A program made the translations under genes and the position numbers. The notes beneath the pieces are model-generated. The model worked only from the letters and a program-made list of their open reading frames with translations. It did not search any database and was not told where the DNA came from. Below, piece by piece: positions 62,277 to 64,000 of a DNA stretch of 64,000 nucleotides. Source of the stretch: Pseudomonadota bacterium (GTDB lineage: Bacteria; Pseudomonadota; Alphaproteobacteria; Rhodobacterales; Rhodobacteraceae); contig JBCAYL010000001.1 in NCBI GenBank assembly GCA_038533575.1, positions 1,268,226 to 1,332,225 of the forward strand, in the 5' to 3' direction. Every line of letters begins with the position of its first letter. Within the stretch, counting starts at the first letter, position 1.

Positions 62277-62981
62277 ATGTCGGATGAAGAAGACGATATC
62301 ATCCTCGCCGAGCTCGACGATAAAGAGCTTGTCGCGCAGATGTTCGATGACCTCTACGACGGTCTCAAGGAAGAGATCGAGGAGGGCGTCAATATCCTCC
62401 TCGAACGCGGCTGGGCGCCCTACCGGATCCTGACGGAGGCGCTCGTGGGCGGCATGACGATCGTCGGCAATGACTTCCGCGATGGTATCCTCTTCGTGCC
62501 CGAGGTGCTGCTCGCGGCCAATGCCATGAAGGGCGGCATGGCCATCCTGAAGCCGCTTCTCGCGGAGACCGGCGCGCCCCGCGTGGGCAAGATGGTGATC
62601 GGCACCGTGAAGGGCGACATCCACGACATCGGCAAAAACCTCGTCTCCATGATGATGGAGGGCGCGGGCTTCGAGGTGGTGGATCTCGGCATCAACAACG
62701 CGGTCGAAAAGTACATGGACGCGCTGAAGGAAGAAGAGCCCGATATCCTCGGCATGTCGGCGCTCCTGACGACGACGATGCCCTACATGAAGGTCGTGAT
62801 CGACACGATGGTCGAGACCGGCGTGCGCGATGATTACATCGTGCTCGTGGGTGGTGCGCCCCTCAACGAGGAATTCGGCAAGGCCATCGGGGCGGACGCC
62901 TATTGCCGCGATGCTGCCGTGGCGGTGGAGACGGCCAAGGAATTCGTCGCGCGCAAGCACAACCAGATGGCGGCGAGCTGA
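62277..62981 (+). CDS. Corrinoid (B12)-binding protein, MetH-like module (split methionine synthase)
   Basis: A 234-residue protein with the MetH B12-binding arrangement. Helical cap domain about 15-95 (DDLYDGLKEEIEEGVNILLE; MTIVGNDFRDG), then a Rossmann-like cobalamin domain with the cobalt-ligand His116 in GTVKGDIHDIGKNLV, LGMSALLTTTMPYMK, and VLVGGAPLNEEFGKAIGAD. In Rhodobacterales MetH is divided among a homocysteine-binding protein, a B12 protein and a pterin-binding protein; this fits the B12 part and bmt at 50798 the first part. The pterin part is not in the window. GGGAAGG precedes the ATG. Confidence 0.88.
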   Translation: MSDEEDDIILAELDDKELVAQMFDDLYDGLKEEIEEGVNILLERGWAPYRILTEALVGGMTIVGNDFRDGILFVPEVLLAANAMKGGMAILKPLLAETGAPRVGKMVIGTVKGDIHDIGKNLVSMMMEGAGFEVVDLGINNAVEKYMDALKEEEPDILGMSALLTTTMPYMKVVIDTMVETGVRDDYIVLVGGAPLNEEFGKAIGADAYCRDAAVAVETAKEFVARKHNQMAAS

Positions 62982-63017
62982 GCGCCACGGACTTGGCAAA
63001 GGCCCGATGCTCGTCTT

Positions 63018-63051
63018 AGCCTTCACGCATTTCATTGCGTGGGGGCTTTTT
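63018..63051 (+). terminator. Rho-independent terminator after the corrinoid gene
   Basis: AGCCTTCACGCA (63018-63029) pairs with TGCGTGGGGGCT (63036-63047), 12 bp with two T-G pairs, loop of six, then a T-stretch to 63051. The next gene starts with its ATG at 63053, so the terminator overlaps the place of its ribosome-binding site. Confidence 0.8.
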
Positions 63052-63052
63052 C

Positions 63053-64000
63053 ATGTCATCGAATTCCGAACCTGACGACAAGCACCTCAAATTGACCTGG
63101 CCTGCGTCCCCGCAAGACGCCTTTGACCGAGAACTAAGCAAGAAAGAGTGGGCGCAATACGCGCTCCATACGCTGCACAAGAACATCGCGCGACCGGACC
63201 GCAACTCGTTCGCCGGTATGTTCCGAAGCATCAACGTCCTGATCATCGTGGCGCTCTTTCCGCTCGTCGCAGCGATTGGTGCCAGCTTTCTCGCGCCGGA
63301 TAGCACGCTGCCGGTGCTGAGCGAGGCGCAGCAACTGGCGCTCGGAGACACGAAAGACACCGACCTCATCGCGGCGAATGCCATTCTCGCGAAAGCCAAC
63401 GAACCGCTGGTTGCGTATCGCGGCATCCTTCTCTTGATCGGCGCCTATATCGTCCTTGCGTTCTATCTCGGGTCCGCCTTGCCCGCGCAATGGCAGCTCA
63501 GCCTCCGCTATTGGCGGGGCTGCGTCGGGCACGGGGATGACAAGCCCAAGAACCTGCCAATTCATGCCTTTGTCTATGCCGGTCTGATCATCGCGAGCGC
63601 GGTCTATCTGGCGCAGAGCCTCATGGATCTTCCGGGGCCCCTCGAAAGCGCAGTGGAGCCCATGGCCCTCGCCGCCGTCGGCCTCGCCACCATCGTGTCG
63701 ATGACCCTCGCCTTCGTGACGCTCTTCGCGTCCCATGTCGTGGGAACCAACTATCCCGGCGTCCGGAAATCCGAAGAAATCGCGCAAGTCATGGTCGACG
63801 CGCGCCACCAGATCGGCGCGTCAAGCTTTAGCGAGGTCGTATCTCTCGCGCTCCGCCCCACGGAAGAGCCCGACGATGAGAAAGAGAGCGACGAGGCCAC
63901 CATCATGGCTGAGCTGCCCTCCCCCATCAAACCGAAGGTTCCGGTCCTCGATGAACCACGTCTCAACATCGATTCCGAACTCATGCCGAGCGACGCGCAA
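63053..64000 (+). CDS. Multi-spanning membrane protein of unknown function (3' end cut by window edge)
   Basis: 316 codons are visible and the frame is still open at the end of the window. A soluble N-terminal part of about 55 residues (LTWPASPQDAFDRELSKKEW) is followed by hydrophobic segments at about 60-80 (NVLIIVALFPLVAAIGASFL), 125-145 (ILLLIGAYIVLAFYLGSALP), 175-195 (AFVYAGLIIASAVYLAQSL) and 205-230 (MALAAVGLATIVSMTLAFVT), then a hydrophilic, acidic tail. No family was recognised. The ATG is two bases after a terminator T-run; GGGGG in the hairpin is the only possible ribosome-binding site, so either the start is elsewhere or read-through regulates it. Confidence 0.6.
   Translation, partial: MSSNSEPDDKHLKLTWPASPQDAFDRELSKKEWAQYALHTLHKNIARPDRNSFAGMFRSINVLIIVALFPLVAAIGASFLAPDSTLPVLSEAQQLALGDTKDTDLIAANAILAKANEPLVAYRGILLLIGAYIVLAFYLGSALPAQWQLSLRYWRGCVGHGDDKPKNLPIHAFVYAGLIIASAVYLAQSLMDLPGPLESAVEPMALAAVGLATIVSMTLAFVTLFASHVVGTNYPGVRKSEEIAQVMVDARHQIGASSFSEVVSLALRPTEEPDDEKESDEATIMAELPSPIKPKVPVLDEPRLNIDSELMPSDAQ

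Noticed and set aside
1..64000. CRISPR array, prophage or restriction system
   Set aside because: No regularly spaced repeats, cas, phage structural or methylase/endonuclease genes were found.

Overview
The window is a 64 kb stretch of a high-GC alphaproteobacterial chromosome, most likely a marine member of the Rhodobacterales (Roseobacter group). Evidence: a DMSP demethylase gene (dmdA) close to acuI, a trgA-trgB-cysK tellurite locus of the Rhodobacter type, a circularly permuted two-piece tmRNA with the tag ANDNRAPVALAA, an SspB-alpha ClpXP adaptor, an F1-ATPase zeta-inhibitor gene, a GTTC-N7-GTTC LexA box, and a methionine synthase that looks split into separate proteins. Apart from a chromate-resistance block and an adjacent detoxification cluster, gene content is typical chromosomal. 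No insertion sequence, phage gene, integrase or CRISPR array was seen.

Layout. 1-13.5 kb (minus strand): an assimilatory nitrate/nitrite locus. In transcription order it reads nirA, a CysJ-like flavoprotein, nasT, nasS, a leader RNA with ANTAR-type hairpins and a terminator, nrtA, nrtB, a fused two-ATPase NrtCD, an FAD/NAD reductase and nasA (cut by the window edge). 13.8-20 kb: an acyl-CoA dehydrogenase-like gene divergent from a long HxlR regulator, then a giant extracellular nuclease. 20-23.3 kb: a chromate operon, chrB-chrA plus a degenerate SOD fused to rhodanese. 23.3-27.6 kb: a Nif3/CutA-like gene and a WYL regulator sharing a perfect operator palindrome, then a glutathionyl-hydroquinone reductase/DMT exporter pair divergent from a LysR gene, and tRNA-Ser(GGA). 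27.8-37 kb (minus): an aminotransferase-photolyase-cfa-trgA-trgB-cysK-mscS stress series. 37-39.5 kb: dmdA, a small membrane protein and acuI. 39.8-44 kb (plus): a polyamine-type binding protein, a DUF4345 protein, ssrA, a VOC protein, a second chrA and sspB. 44-50 kb: fumC and small genes, a P450/hydrolase operon, ccdA. 50.5-54 kb: tusA, bmt with an attenuator, ATPase zeta subunit, purC-purS-purQ. 54-64 kb: dctB-dctD-HAD, rne with a long structured leader, an SOS-boxed radical SAM gene, a corrinoid protein, and a membrane protein running off the right edge.

How the parts connect. Nitrate is imported by NrtABCD and reduced by NasA, probably through the FAD/NAD reductase. Nitrite is reduced by NirA, probably fed by the neighbouring CysJ-like NADPH flavoprotein. 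NasS/NasT would control antitermination at the leader in front of nrtA. DMSP demethylation by DmdA yields 5-methyl-THF, and Bmt plus the corrinoid protein are two pieces of a split MetH that would use it. The tmRNA tag and SspB belong to one proteolysis pathway. Stress functions (chromate, tellurite, UV, quinones, membrane lipid modification) are unusually dense.

The best leads for new biology are the pseudo-SOD/rhodanese fusion in the chr operon, the WYL/Nif3-like pair with its 10+10 bp operator, the terminator directly in front of bmt, the structured rne leader, and the DctD homologue that lacks the sigma-54 contact loop.
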